Source: JBBQNJ01 sp038329845
Lineage (GTDB): Bacteria > Planctomycetota > Phycisphaerae > Tepidisphaerales > Tepidisphaeraceae
Assembly: GCA_038329845.1 (NCBI GenBank)
Contig: JBBQNJ010000009.1
Location: 15,899-79,898 of the forward strand
Reading direction: 5' to 3'
Length of the DNA stretch: 64,000 nucleotides
Below are positions 17,301 through 25,811 of the stretch, one piece after another (positions within the stretch are counted from its first letter, which is position 1; each line of letters begins with the position of its first letter). The notes under the pieces were generated by a model. The model saw only the letters and a list, made by a program, of their open reading frames with translations. It ran no database searches and was not told the DNA's origin. The position numbers and the translations under genes were made by a program.

Positions 17301-19297
17301 CGACATCGGGAGACTTCGCCGGAATGGTCGGCGCCAGCGTGGACTTCACCGAACGCAAGCAGGCGGAGGACGCACTGCGTCGCAGTGAAGCGACGCTGAC
17401 GCGGGCCCAGCAGGTGGCCAACCTGGGAAGTTGGGAACTGGACCTGACGACGGGCAAGAGCCGTTGGTCGGATCAGGTTTTCCGGATGCTGGGGCTGGAT
17501 CCGGCGACGGTCGAGCCTGGCGCCGGGACGCTAATGGATTTGATCGAACCGGCCGATCGGGAGCTGGAGCGGAGCGGACTCGAACTGGCGAAGACCCGCG
17601 GGCGGTATCAAGCGGTCTACCGCGTGCGCGTCGCCGGCGAAGTGCGGACGATCCAGTCGCAGGGAGATGTGGACTTCGACCCGGCCGGCACGGCGATGCG
17701 CATCGTCGGCACGATCATGGATATCACCGAGCGCAAGGCCGCCGAGGATTCGCTGCGCCACAGCGAGGAGCGGTTCCGCACCCTGGCCAACAACATCGCC
17801 CAGTTCGCCTGGATGGGGGATGCCGATGGCTCGCTCACCTGGTACAATCAGCGCTGGTACGACTACACCGGCACGACGCCCGAGCAGATGATCGGCTTCG
17901 GCTGGCAGCAGGTGCATCACCCCGACCACGTCCAGGCCGTGACCGAGAAGTTCGCGGCGCATGTGAAGGCGGGGGAAACCTGGGAGGACACTTTCCCGCT
18001 GCGCGGCAAGGATGGCGAATATCGCTGGTTTTTGTCACGGGCGATCCCGATTCGGGATGACTCGGGAAAAGTCGTCCGCTGGCTGGGGACCAACACCGAC
18101 ATCACTCGCCAGCGCCAGACCGAGCAGGCGCTGGAATCGTCGAAAATCAGCGCTGAGCACGCCAAAGAGGCCGCCGAGACCGCCAGCCGCGCCAAGGACC
18201 AGTTCATGGCCGTCCTCTCTCACGAGCTGCGCACCCCGCTGAATCCCGCCCTGATGGCCGCGACGCTACTGGAACAGAACCCGACCCTGCCGCCGGCGCT
18301 GCACGGCGATGTGTCGGTGATCCGGCGGAACATCGAACTCGAGGCCCGGCTGATCGACGACATGCTCGATCTGACCCGCATTGTCCGCGGGAAATTCAGC
18401 CTTATCCGCCGGACCGTCGATGTCCGCGACTCGGTGCGTCACGCGACCGAAACCTGCCAGGCCGACGCCGCGGACAAGGGCGTCGGCCTCGAATCAGAAA
18501 TGGCCAATGGTCCCATTTTCGTCGATGCCGACCCGGCGCGATTACAGCAGATATTCTGGAACCTGATCAAGAACGCCATCAAGTTCACCGATTCCGGCGG
18601 TCGTGTGACGGTGCGGGTGAGGGCGATAGCCGGTGCCGCAGCGCGGGTGGAGGTGTCCGATACCGGGATGGGGATCGAGCCGTCATCGCTGGAAAAGATT
18701 TTCGAGGCCTTCGAGCAGGCAGCGCCCGTGATCGCCAGCCGGTATGGCGGGCTGGGGCTGGGCCTGGCGATCTGCAAGGGGCTGGTGTCGATCCACGATG
18801 GGACGATCCGCGCTTTGAGCGGCGGGGCCAACACAGGCGCGACGTTCATCGTCGAGTTGCCCCCGAGCCGGCAAGCCCCATCCAACGCCCCCCCCCGTGC
18901 CAGCGAGTCGGCCAATGGCCCTGTCGGCGGACGCCGGCGCCACTGGAGAATCCTGCTGGTCGAAGACCACGACGCCACCGCGATCATAACCGCCCGGCTC
19001 CTGCGCGGACAGGGCCATCGAGTCTCTAAGGCCGATTCGGTCAAGCGGGCACTGAGCGAATTTTCCGCCGACCAGTATGACTTGGTGATCAGCGACCTGG
19101 GACTGCCCGATGGCTCGGGCCGCGATCTGCTGCGGCAACTGCTCGCCATGACGCCGATCAAGGCGATCGCCCTCAGCGGCTACGGGATGGAATCCGACAT
19201 CCAGCTCAGCGCTGAGGCGGGATTCCTCGAACATCTGGTCAAGCCGATCAATCCCCAGCAGCTCATCGCCGCGATCCATCGCGTTATGGGGGATTGA
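14327..19297 (+). CDS. Hybrid sensor histidine kinase with GAF and seven PAS domains
   Basis: The 1656-residue protein has an N-terminal membrane region of about three segments (20-100) and a long heptad coiled coil rich in Q/E (115-195). A GAF domain (205-350) comes next. Seven PAS/PAC modules (about 355-1265) mostly end in DIT.RK or DFTERK. HisKA has H-box AVLSHELRTPLNP (H about 1300), and HATPase_c has NLIKNAIKFTD, DTGMGI and YGGLGLGLAICKGL. The C-terminal receiver (1540-1656) carries LLVEDHD, ISDLGLPDGSG and the conserved K in LVKPI. It probably integrates several intracellular signals and relays phosphate to its own receiver. ATG 14327 overlaps the CheR stop (ATGA) and is preceded by GGAGACGG. 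Confidence 0.92.
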   Translation: MMPASRRGKRTYPSLELGLIACIATVIVWGVLRLGLFPRTVMPLTYALPLLICLWMRDKRMLWGMAAVFALMATVKVWTILPGAELSTFEDWAVWISQLINIGVAGAVVHLIINLNASLERRNEALQQTNAELETANEELAVREEEISRQNEELRAQSEELTQQNEELRAQGEELEQQTEELSVQSEELCATNRELARREQMLQGMLSSWRSGGKESSLLEEVCRRGMKLLGEDVFAVAVSEAREDQLRTQCAVGISAENRHRAAARTLARIVISEDRTAALDDVTLRPDLEFAAPSNGDSVRAALTAPLRSGRRAVGAVEFYASQARPWTADQFRLGEWVADQCAWVLEMGRLRDRALSSERENQAILDRAGVGIARVGLDGRFVSFNDRLCAITGRSPEALAETTFQQITHPDDLDRDLEQLAQLATGAIQRYAMEKRYLRPDGSAVWVHLTGSAVRGADGVALYFVAVVEDITARRAEEAERQASRRLLSVAMEAADLGTWQYTLADQVCVCGERAQRLYGLNDPRWDYTEAGVRAVLHSDDVQPMWKAVAAASDPIGDGRYHIEYRVRRPDGSWRWLSAWGLTEFEGDGPTRRAVRLIGASRDITSRKGAEQALLESEERHRLLSRTMLQGVVHQDADGVIVAMNPAAERILGKTREQFLGSTSQREEPHTVREDGSAFPGDDHPSMVALRSGQPQRGVVMGVWNPQLGERRWLDVSAVAVRRENQDRPHEVYTIFDDITERKKAVEDLAATTRRLEALLDALPVGVSFSNDPDCRVIQGNRAVLNQFGATDADNLSSSATDADAVGRHVKFRHEGRRIEPDDLPLQRAAKLNADIPAMEFEVELPGGRRWFADISAAPLRDAGGQVIGAIAVSVDITPRKLAEAELRESEERFRVMADGLPHIIWVHDSDGSLKMVNRAYLEFFAVTLEQVNASGWMPLVHPEDREPYVNEFAACMRDRRRFQAEARVRNAAGEWRWIASWGQPRFSTSGDFAGMVGASVDFTERKQAEDALRRSEATLTRAQQVANLGSWELDLTTGKSRWSDQVFRMLGLDPATVEPGAGTLMDLIEPADRELERSGLELAKTRGRYQAVYRVRVAGEVRTIQSQGDVDFDPAGTAMRIVGTIMDITERKAAEDSLRHSEERFRTLANNIAQFAWMGDADGSLTWYNQRWYDYTGTTPEQMIGFGWQQVHHPDHVQAVTEKFAAHVKAGETWEDTFPLRGKDGEYRWFLSRAIPIRDDSGKVVRWLGTNTDITRQRQTEQALESSKISAEHAKEAAETASRAKDQFMAVLSHELRTPLNPALMAATLLEQNPTLPPALHGDVSVIRRNIELEARLIDDMLDLTRIVRGKFSLIRRTVDVRDSVRHATETCQADAADKGVGLESEMANGPIFVDADPARLQQIFWNLIKNAIKFTDSGGRVTVRVRAIAGAAARVEVSDTGMGIEPSSLEKIFEAFEQAAPVIASRYGGLGLGLAICKGLVSIHDGTIRALSGGANTGATFIVELPPSRQAPSNAPPRASESANGPVGGRRRHWRILLVEDHDATAIITARLLRGQGHRVSKADSVKRALSEFSADQYDLVISDLGLPDGSGRDLLRQLLAMTPIKAIALSGYGMESDIQLSAEAGFLEHLVKPINPQQLIAAIHRVMGD

Positions 19298-19607
19298 ACA
19301 TCCCGCTTGCCGCGCTGTCCGCGGATGCGCAAACGCAGCCTCGCCGGCGCGGATCACGGTCTCGGAGATGCGGACTGCGGCTCAAGAGTCGCGGATTGCC
19401 GACCGAGGGCGCGGATCGGGGCCCGAGGCGGTGCGCGATCGCGCGTTTACGGTGATGTCAACGCGGCGGTCAGCAGGTCGCGGGAGTCGGCGGGCAAGGC
19501 GGGCAGCAACTGCGTGGCTGGGCTTCCCCCACGAATGGTGGGCGTGCCCAGGTGCCTTGATTTCTTCTTCTGCTCTTCGCCATTTCGCGTTTGACGTTTA
19601 ACGAAGC
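19298..19607. other. Intergenic region between hybrid kinase and flagellin
   Basis: This stretch contains no gene I can support. It is GC-rich with imperfect short repeats (GCGGAT/GCGCGGATC) and a TGGGC/GCCCA dyad near 19522-19553. The terminator-like hairpin next to flagellin is listed separately. Confidence 0.4.
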
Positions 19608-19637
19608 AAGGGCAGCCTCTTGAAGGAGGCCGCCCTT
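19608..19637 (-). terminator. Terminator-like hairpin after flagellin
   Basis: AAGGGC.GCCTC pairs with GAGGC.GCCCTT (19608-19637, one mismatch, 6-base loop), 38 bases beyond the flagellin stop. The stem is strong, but the following minus-strand bases (GCTTCGTTAAACG) hold only a weak T-tract. Confidence 0.55.
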
Positions 19638-19674
19638 GTTCGGGTTATTCTGCTGTCGAGGGGGCGCGGTTGGA

Positions 19675-21081
19675 TCAACGTCCCAGCAGCGCCAGCACGT
19701 TTTGCGGCATGCTGTTCGCCTGGGCCAGCACCGAAGTGTTAGCCTGCACCAGGATCTGCGCCCGCGTCATCGCGGCGGTTTCCGAAGCGAAGTCGGCGTC
19801 GCGGATGGCGCTTTCACTGGCCGTGACGTTCTCCAGCGCGACCGATAGGCTGTTGACATTGGTCTCCAGAATATTCTTCTGAAGCGCCCCCAGCCGGCCA
19901 CGCATGTTCGCCACCTGGCGAATCGCGCTGGAGATGATCTTCTGCGCTGAGATCGTGTTTCCCGACACCAGCGAACTTTCCCCGCCGCTGGCCAGTTCCG
20001 ACAGGAACCCGACCACATCGTTGCCGAGCTTGCCGGTGGAGATCGACCCCACGCCGATATGCACCTGCCCCTGGCGGTTGACTTCCGAGCCGATCTGGAA
20101 CTTCGCCCCGCCGCTGACGATATCGAAGCTCTTGCCCGCGGCGGTCTGCTGGGCGAAATCCGCATCGAGCGTCAACTGGATGTCGAGGCTGCTGGTGCGG
20201 ACCGAGGCGGTCAGGCCATCGACCTCGGCGCGGGTTCCGTTGATGTTGACCGCGGCGTCGGTGCCGAAGTCCTTGCCGTTGAGGAACGAGCCTTGCAACG
20301 TCTTGACCGAGACGAACTGCGAGGCACCGTAGGCGGTGGAGTTGATCTTCAGGCCGGTGGTGCCGCTGAGAACGGCGCTGACGCCGGTGGCGTCGCGCAA
20401 CTGGTTGATGGCGACGGCGACGGCGCTGACGGCGGTGTTGGCCGCGAACGACAACTGCTCAGTTCCTTCATTCCCGGCGATTTCAATCGTCACGGCGGTG
20501 GTCCCGACGGTGGCGCCGGCCTTGGTGAGCTGGCCGAGGGCGGCGCTGGCGGTGACCTCGACGGTCAAGTTCACAGTGCCGTTGTCGGGGATTTTCGCGG
20601 CGTTGATCTGCACCGAGCTGATCGCACTGGCCGCCACGCCGCTGGTGGCGTAGTCCAGCGCGCCGTTGAGCAGCTTCACGCCATTGAACTGCGTTGTGTT
20701 GGCGATGCGGTTGATGCTGGTGAGGATCGAATCGACCTGGAGCTGGTTGGCCTTGATTTCCTCCGGCGACAACGCGCCGTTGTTGGCCGCCTCGTTGGTC
20801 AGGCTTTGGACTTCCAGCAGCAGCGAGGAGACTTCCGACAGCGCGCCTTCGGCGGTATTGATGACGTTGTTGGCGCGCTGGGAGTTATCGATCGCCTGGT
20901 TCAGCCCGGCGATTTCGCTGCGCAGAGTCTCGCTGGCGATCAGGGCCGCGGGGGCATCCTTGCCGGTGTTGATCCGCAGGCCGCTACTGAGGCGTTGCAG
21001 ACGGGTAGCCAGGTCCGCATTGTTCTTGTTCAAGCGGTGCATGGCCTGGAGCGACGAGATATTCGAGTTAATCCGACTCAT
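19675..21081 (-). CDS. fliC: Flagellin
   Basis: The 468-residue protein has conserved flagellin ends. The N-terminal D0/D1 helices start MSRINSNISSLQAMHRLNKN with LQRLSSGLRIN, and the C-terminal D1/D0 has RGRLGALQKNILETNVNSLS and ILVQANTSVLAQANSMPQN. The middle (about 150-390) is a variable, Ala/Thr/Val-rich region with one flagellin hypervariable-type repeat. It forms the flagellar filament after export by the flagellar type III system. ATG 21081 is preceded by GGAGG at six bases. No other flagellar gene is in the window, so this is a stand-alone filament gene following an exopolysaccharide operon. Confidence 0.95.
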   Translation of the reverse strand: MSRINSNISSLQAMHRLNKNNADLATRLQRLSSGLRINTGKDAPAALIASETLRSEIAGLNQAIDNSQRANNVINTAEGALSEVSSLLLEVQSLTNEAANNGALSPEEIKANQLQVDSILTSINRIANTTQFNGVKLLNGALDYATSGVAASAISSVQINAAKIPDNGTVNLTVEVTASAALGQLTKAGATVGTTAVTIEIAGNEGTEQLSFAANTAVSAVAVAINQLRDATGVSAVLSGTTGLKINSTAYGASQFVSVKTLQGSFLNGKDFGTDAAVNINGTRAEVDGLTASVRTSSLDIQLTLDADFAQQTAAGKSFDIVSGGAKFQIGSEVNRQGQVHIGVGSISTGKLGNDVVGFLSELASGGESSLVSGNTISAQKIISSAIRQVANMRGRLGALQKNILETNVNSLSVALENVTASESAIRDADFASETAAMTRAQILVQANTSVLAQANSMPQNVLALLGR

Positions 21082-21585
21082 AGTATCCTCCGTGATACCG
21101 CGGGGGCGAAATCGCCGCTCCGCGTGGGGTTCGTGCGACGGATTTCCGTATCCGTCGCGGGGTTAATCTTTCGCAACAATGCGCCCGGGAAGCTGTCGCG
21201 GAAAACACGGCTCCGGTGTCGAGCCACGTCAGGCTTGGGCAATTCCAAAAAAAGATGAGGGTGCAGTTACCGCACCGGCGCTCCGCCCCGGCGTAGGAAA
21301 CAATGGGTGGATGGGTGGCTGAACCTCCTTGTTCGATGGCCTTGTCCCCGAGGGTCCGCTCTGGCGGGACTGGCGAACGAATCCGTTCGATCGCCGCGTT
21401 GATTGCCTGAAGATTTTTCGGAATAGGCGCTGCGCAAACTTGAGCATTTCGACGTGCACCATTTGCGCCGCGGCAGGCCCGATAAAACCGCCCCGGCAAT
21501 GAAAAAAACGAGGGTCCGCGTCAGACCGATCGAGGATCGGCAAAAGCAGCGCGTTGATGCAAGCGGCGACAGATGGGCTTATGAT
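21082..21585. other. Intergenic region upstream of flagellin
   Basis: Besides the leader hairpin I see no gene. A sigma-54-like GG-N10-GC arrangement occurs in CGGGCGCATTGTTGCG (about 21167-21182, minus strand) but matches the consensus poorly. Several short dyads (GGTGC/GCACC near 21261) lie upstream. Confidence 0.3.
21087..21158 (-). promoter_or_regulatory. Flagellin leader with CsrA-site-like hairpin
   Basis: On the minus strand GCGACGGAT and ATCCGTCGC form a perfect 9-bp stem (21135-21158) around the loop ACGGAA, which presents GGA in a hexaloop as in CsrA/RsmA binding sites. A second GGA lies inside the Shine-Dalgarno sequence CACGGAGGATACT (21087-21091). This two-site layout resembles the hag leader of Bacillus, where CsrA blocks ribosome access. 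No csrA gene is in the window. Confidence 0.45.
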
Positions 21586-22830
21586 TCAGGCGGACTTGCG
21601 CCGCAGCAGCGGCTTGAGCAGCCGGCTTATCGCCGGGACAGGGTCGGAAAAACGGAAGAAAGGAAACGTCTGCCGGTGGGCGATGCCGGACAGCCATTGA
21701 CCGAGAGAAAGCTCTCCCTGCCGGTGCAATTGACGAAAAGCCCAGTAGTCACGGACCGGATCCCACAGCCGCCGGCCGTAGCGACTTTGCGTCGCCGGCG
21801 GCTGCGGCAGACCCGCCAGACGGCGGTAGACCAGCGCCGCCAGATCGCAGCCGCTCGCCGCCACCAGGGCGTTGGACGCGACGAATCGCGCGTTGCACTC
21901 GATGAGCTTGTACTGCCCGTCGCGCTCATCCAGTTTGTATTCGACGTTCGCCACGCCGCATAGACCAACATGGCGGAACAGGCGCAGCGACGGCTGGACG
22001 AGTTCGGGAATCCAATCGGTGATGTGGTAGCACGCGGCCCCCATCCCCACCGGAAAACGCCGGATGATCCGCTTGGTGAAGTGCGCCAGCGGCTCTCCGC
22101 GCTCATCGAGATAGGTGAAGTAGCTGCACAGCTTCTCATCTCCGCCGGGCAACCATTCGACCAGTAGCATCTCGAAACCGGCGTCTGTCGCGGCGTCGAA
22201 CGCGCTCAGAAGTTCATCAAAACTGTCGGCGCGGAGGTATTTTTTCTTAAAGCGGTTGTCGAACAGGTGCGACATCCGTGGCTTGACGATCAACGGGAAG
22301 ACCAGCTCTTCCCTCAGCCCTTCGACTTCATCACGGGAGCGGACGGCCCAGAACTTGGGCAGTGGCACGCCCGCCTCGCGGGCTCGTTCATACGTTGTGA
22401 GCTTGTCGAGCATCGCCTGCTGCGCCGACGGCTGGCAGAGGTCCAGCAGATATCGTTTTTGCAGTTCCTGCCGATGTTCGAGCAACACTCGGATGCCCGC
22501 ATCGCTGCACGCCAGCACGATCGACCCATCCAGATCGCGCAACGACTCTCCCAGAAGCAAGTCCCCCCACGCCTTTTCCGGGTTGTCGCCGGGAGTCGGG
22601 ATCCAGCGAACGAATCTCGAGTGGCGAACCGGCGAGCCGGCCTCGCCGACCATGTGGACCTTCGCCCCCAGTCTGCCAAGCTGCCGGGCTACGGAAAGGG
22701 CGTTGGCTTCACCGCCCAGAATGATCACATCGGGGCGGGTTTTACCGACCGGCGACGCGCCGCTCGGCGTTGCACCGGTCGCTGGCGCTGCCGTCGGCCG
22801 AACATCCTCTGGTACTGTGGTAAACTCCAT
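21586..22830 (-). CDS. ATP-grasp carboxylate-amine ligase, last gene of EPS operon
   Basis: The 414-residue protein begins with a Rossmann-like pre-ATP-grasp domain (DVIILGGEANALSVARQLGR, 33-52). The ATP-grasp fold follows: a lysine in VFPLIVKPRMSH, LLVEWLPGGDE as the hinge region, and ANVEYKLDERDGQYKLIECN with the metal-binding E..N. Family members join a carboxylate to an amine through an acyl phosphate. It resembles the ATP-grasp proteins encoded in capsule and exopolysaccharide loci. Substrates cannot be read from sequence. It lies downstream of the FemAB/GNAT gene on the same strand, 57 bases away. Confidence 0.82.
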   Translation of the reverse strand: MEFTTVPEDVRPTAAPATGATPSGASPVGKTRPDVIILGGEANALSVARQLGRLGAKVHMVGEAGSPVRHSRFVRWIPTPGDNPEKAWGDLLLGESLRDLDGSIVLACSDAGIRVLLEHRQELQKRYLLDLCQPSAQQAMLDKLTTYERAREAGVPLPKFWAVRSRDEVEGLREELVFPLIVKPRMSHLFDNRFKKKYLRADSFDELLSAFDAATDAGFEMLLVEWLPGGDEKLCSYFTYLDERGEPLAHFTKRIIRRFPVGMGAACYHITDWIPELVQPSLRLFRHVGLCGVANVEYKLDERDGQYKLIECNARFVASNALVAASGCDLAALVYRRLAGLPQPPATQSRYGRRLWDPVRDYWAFRQLHRQGELSLGQWLSGIAHRQTFPFFRFSDPVPAISRLLKPLLRRKSA

Positions 22831-22887
22831 CGCCCGTTCCCGCCCTTAATGCTCATCGTGCTTAAATCGCCGGTTTCGCGGCGAGGG

Positions 22888-24660
22888 TCATTCATGACCG
22901 AGAGTAATCAACGGGCCTTCGACAGGCACCTGCGCCGGGCGGACTTGGACCGAAACATCCGTCCAGCGTCGTCGCCGTCCGTAGCGCACGCGATCGAACA
23001 CGGTCCCGAGCCGCACAAGCCCCGCCGAAGTCAAAAGCCCGGATGATGCCGAGCAGTTCGCCGGCATTCTCACATACACCCCGCGCGGCTGGGCCGTCGT
23101 CTCCAGCGCATCTCGCAGCATCGCCTCGAGCAATCGCCGGCCCACGCCCCTTCGGCGAAAGCGCCGGTCGACGTAAAGATCGTTGATATTCGCTGATCCC
23201 GGCGGAATCGGTGCCCCGGGAAACAACTCGTCGGTTCGAGATGCATCGGGCTGATGCGTCCACCAGCCAATCCCCGCGAGCTGGCCGTCTCTCATGCACG
23301 AATACATCGCATAGCCGGCCTCGATGCGATCCATTCCCGCCGACACGAACGCCTGGCGCGACATCGGCATTCGGCTGGCGTCGCGCCATTGGCCGTCCCG
23401 ATACGCCAACAGGTCTGCTAACTCGTTGTGATGGACTTGAGAGTCGTTCGGTCCCGGCTCAATACCATCGGCGAACCACAGCGCCATGTCGTGACTGCCG
23501 TTGATCCATCGACGAAGAGAACCCGTCCAGCCCGCGCAAGTGTGCGCGGGGTTCATGCCGCACAAGCCGACTCCCGCCTGCTTGAGTCGAATGGGCGTGA
23601 CATTCCGCGACAGCATGAAGCGCTTGATTCTTCGCCGTATCCGCCCCCATCGCCGTCCGACAGCGCCTCGCCAGGCCGTCGGGTACACCGTCAAGGACCA
23701 GACACTGTCGCTGTCGTTGGCGAAACGTTCCTTGTACGGATCGTCCCCCGGCGTGAGGTCCAGTTGAGTCTTGCCCTGACCCATGGCCGCCTCGGCCAGC
23801 ATGTACATGAGAAATTTCCCGGGCGAATATCGGCTCAGCCACGGATTGTGCGCCAACACTCCCGGCTCGACTTGGTTTCGACTGACGATCCCCAGCGAGG
23901 CGGCGGCGAACTCGTCGCCGGCTTTGAGTACTACTGCGTTCAGCAGCCCCGGCTCCTTCATCAGTTCGAGCAAGAACGGGCGCTTAAGCGGATCGGCGGA
24001 AAACCCCTCATCGCCCAGGGCCGTCAGATGCCGCGCGTCATAGCAGGCGATGATTCGGTCCATCCAGCGATCCAACTCCGCCGGGTCGGTGATCGTCAGC
24101 AACTCGGCGCCCGCCCCGCCCCCCATTTGTCGAAGGCGTTTTCGATTGTGACGCTTGTGCAGCGAATCGAAAATGTCGCGTCCATCGCCGAATCGCAGTA
24201 GCGGTCTGCGATGCTCGACGATCACGCAGCGCCGACCGATCGCCGATGACTCGATCCAATCCAGCGGAATGCCCGCGGGCATGTTGCCCAGGCGAAGAGT
24301 TCGACCCGATTCGTCGCGCGCCAGCGCCTCCAGCGCCGCCGGGGGGAATGTCGCGGTGAGCCGCGGATCACAGACCCAACCGGCATACTCGCATTGGATT
24401 GCACCCGCCGGAACCAGTGCGCCTGTTTCCTCGTTTCGCCCCAGCGCCAGAAGCCCCGCAAGTCCTGCCGCCGAGCGATCCATCAGCAGCAGCGGCTTAT
24501 ACTGCTGGCGATACGTGCGATACCACGCCCGGGCATATCCCGGCGACTGGAAACCCGTGGCCCATGGACATTGCTCGACCAGCCCCGCCCAGTCGCGGAT
24601 GAAGCCATCATCCTCGAGCAGCGCCATCGCCGCATCGGCTTGCACTCGTTCGAGAGTCAT
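22888..24660 (-). CDS. FemAB/CelD-like acyltransferase fused to a GNAT acetyltransferase
   Basis: The 590-residue protein has two acyltransferase-like halves. The N-terminal part (about 20-370) resembles CelD/FemAB-type GNAT_6 proteins: FQSPGYARAWYRTY, LHKRHNRKRLRQM, and KFLMYMLAEAAMGQGKTQLD with LTPGDDPYKERF. The C-terminal part (about 430-580) is a GNAT domain with NINDLYVDRRFRRRGVGRRL, the R-R-x-G-x-G acetyl-CoA loop. FemAB-type enzymes transfer aminoacyl groups; the CelD branch is found in exopolysaccharide loci. ATG 24660 overlaps the upstream ATP-grasp stop (ATGA); the frame is open 20 codons further. The fusion suggests sequential acylation of one acceptor. Confidence 0.8.
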   Translation of the reverse strand: MTLERVQADAAMALLEDDGFIRDWAGLVEQCPWATGFQSPGYARAWYRTYRQQYKPLLLMDRSAAGLAGLLALGRNEETGALVPAGAIQCEYAGWVCDPRLTATFPPAALEALARDESGRTLRLGNMPAGIPLDWIESSAIGRRCVIVEHRRPLLRFGDGRDIFDSLHKRHNRKRLRQMGGGAGAELLTITDPAELDRWMDRIIACYDARHLTALGDEGFSADPLKRPFLLELMKEPGLLNAVVLKAGDEFAAASLGIVSRNQVEPGVLAHNPWLSRYSPGKFLMYMLAEAAMGQGKTQLDLTPGDDPYKERFANDSDSVWSLTVYPTAWRGAVGRRWGRIRRRIKRFMLSRNVTPIRLKQAGVGLCGMNPAHTCAGWTGSLRRWINGSHDMALWFADGIEPGPNDSQVHHNELADLLAYRDGQWRDASRMPMSRQAFVSAGMDRIEAGYAMYSCMRDGQLAGIGWWTHQPDASRTDELFPGAPIPPGSANINDLYVDRRFRRRGVGRRLLEAMLRDALETTAQPRGVYVRMPANCSASSGLLTSAGLVRLGTVFDRVRYGRRRRWTDVSVQVRPAQVPVEGPLITLGHE

Positions 24661-25775
24661 GCCGCCCCCACGGGCTGGCGCAAGTCGGTGCGCCGAGCCA
24701 TCGAACCCCGCGATTCCCACAATTTCCGCAATACGTGGCTTGCAACCGGGAACGCGCCGTCGGATTTATGATAGTGGTAATATAAATTGGGCGTGCCGTT
24801 GATCTCCAGCACCACCCCGCCGGATTCACCGAGCGGGATCGAGGCGTCGGGGGTCACCAGGTCGATCCCGGCGAAGCGGATTCGCATGGTCTCGACGGCC
24901 CTCGAGCAATCACTGACGATTTGCGGACACAATTGATCCATCACGGTGGTGTTGTCGGCGCCGCTGTTCTCGTTGATCGCGGTCTTGACGTAGATCAACC
25001 GCCCGCACTCGGGGCGGCTGCGCAGCGTCAATCCCTGGCGGGCGAGCGTTCGCCGCATGTCCAGGTCGATCGACAACAAGACCTGGGAGATTCCCGCGCG
25101 GTGACTGAGGCGCTGTTCGTTCACCGCATCCACCAGTTGCCGCACGGTCGAGCGGCCGTCACCAATCACCGTCGGCCGCCGCCGCACGAATGCGTCGATC
25201 AGTTGACCATCGAGGTAGAGCAACCGGTAGTTGTCGCCTTCGATCTGTTCTTCGATGAGCAGTTCATCGTTGTAGCACGCGGCCCAGGCCGACGCCCGCG
25301 CCAACTGAAACGGCGCGCGGATACCGGTCGTGACGCCTCGTCCGCCGCCGGTTCCACCCGACGGCTTGACCACGCACTCGCGCCCGCAAGTCTCCAGGAA
25401 GTTCAACCCCGGCTTGGCGTTCTTCAAGGTGAAGATCGCGTGCCGGGGGATCGGCAGCCCGATCCGCTTGAGAATGCGATGGGTCAGCGGCTTGTTGTGC
25501 GCTATCGCCAGCGTCACCGGATCGTCGATGACGGTGACATTCTCAAGGACCCGCGTGCGCCAGCCGTCGATCTCGATCTCGCCCAGGCCCGATCCCAGCG
25601 ACTCGTAAGTGCCGCCGAGTTCCTGCGCGGCCGACGCCCACATCGTCTGATAAAAATCGTCCTGATGCCGCCCCTGACGACGACGACGCGGATCGCGAAA
25701 TCGCAGAAACGCCTTGCCCATGGCCATGACGTACAGGCCACGCAGCGCCAGGGGATGGAGCGTCACACTCGCCAT
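24657..25775 (-). CDS. ATP-grasp ligase of the cyanophycin synthetase/glutathione synthase type
   Basis: The 372-residue protein carries an ATP-grasp fold. HNKPLTHRILKRIGLPIPRH begins the N-subdomain, ECVVKPSGGTGGGRGVTTGI is the glycine-rich loop, and LLIEEQIEGDNYRLLYLDGQ and RRPTVIGDGRSTVRQL are characteristic of cyanophycin-synthetase-like ligases. ENSGADNTTVMDQL and VVLEINGTPN supply the metal ligands. It lacks the Mur-ligase half of cyanophycin synthetase. It probably forms an amide between an amino acid and a carboxylate acceptor. Four-base overlap with the FemAB/GNAT gene makes a functional pair likely. Confidence 0.82.
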   Translation of the reverse strand: MASVTLHPLALRGLYVMAMGKAFLRFRDPRRRRQGRHQDDFYQTMWASAAQELGGTYESLGSGLGEIEIDGWRTRVLENVTVIDDPVTLAIAHNKPLTHRILKRIGLPIPRHAIFTLKNAKPGLNFLETCGRECVVKPSGGTGGGRGVTTGIRAPFQLARASAWAACYNDELLIEEQIEGDNYRLLYLDGQLIDAFVRRRPTVIGDGRSTVRQLVDAVNEQRLSHRAGISQVLLSIDLDMRRTLARQGLTLRSRPECGRLIYVKTAINENSGADNTTVMDQLCPQIVSDCSRAVETMRIRFAGIDLVTPDASIPLGESGGVVLEINGTPNLYYHYHKSDGAFPVASHVLRKLWESRGSMARRTDLRQPVGAA

Positions 25776-25811
25776 GCTATTGCATCCTATCGGGCGTTAC
25801 CGCGGCACGCT

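Noticed and set aside
21160..21190. Sigma-54 promoter for flagellin
   Set aside because: The GG-N10-GC spacing is present but the surrounding bases (CGGGCGC...TTGCG) match the consensus poorly; kept only as a remark.
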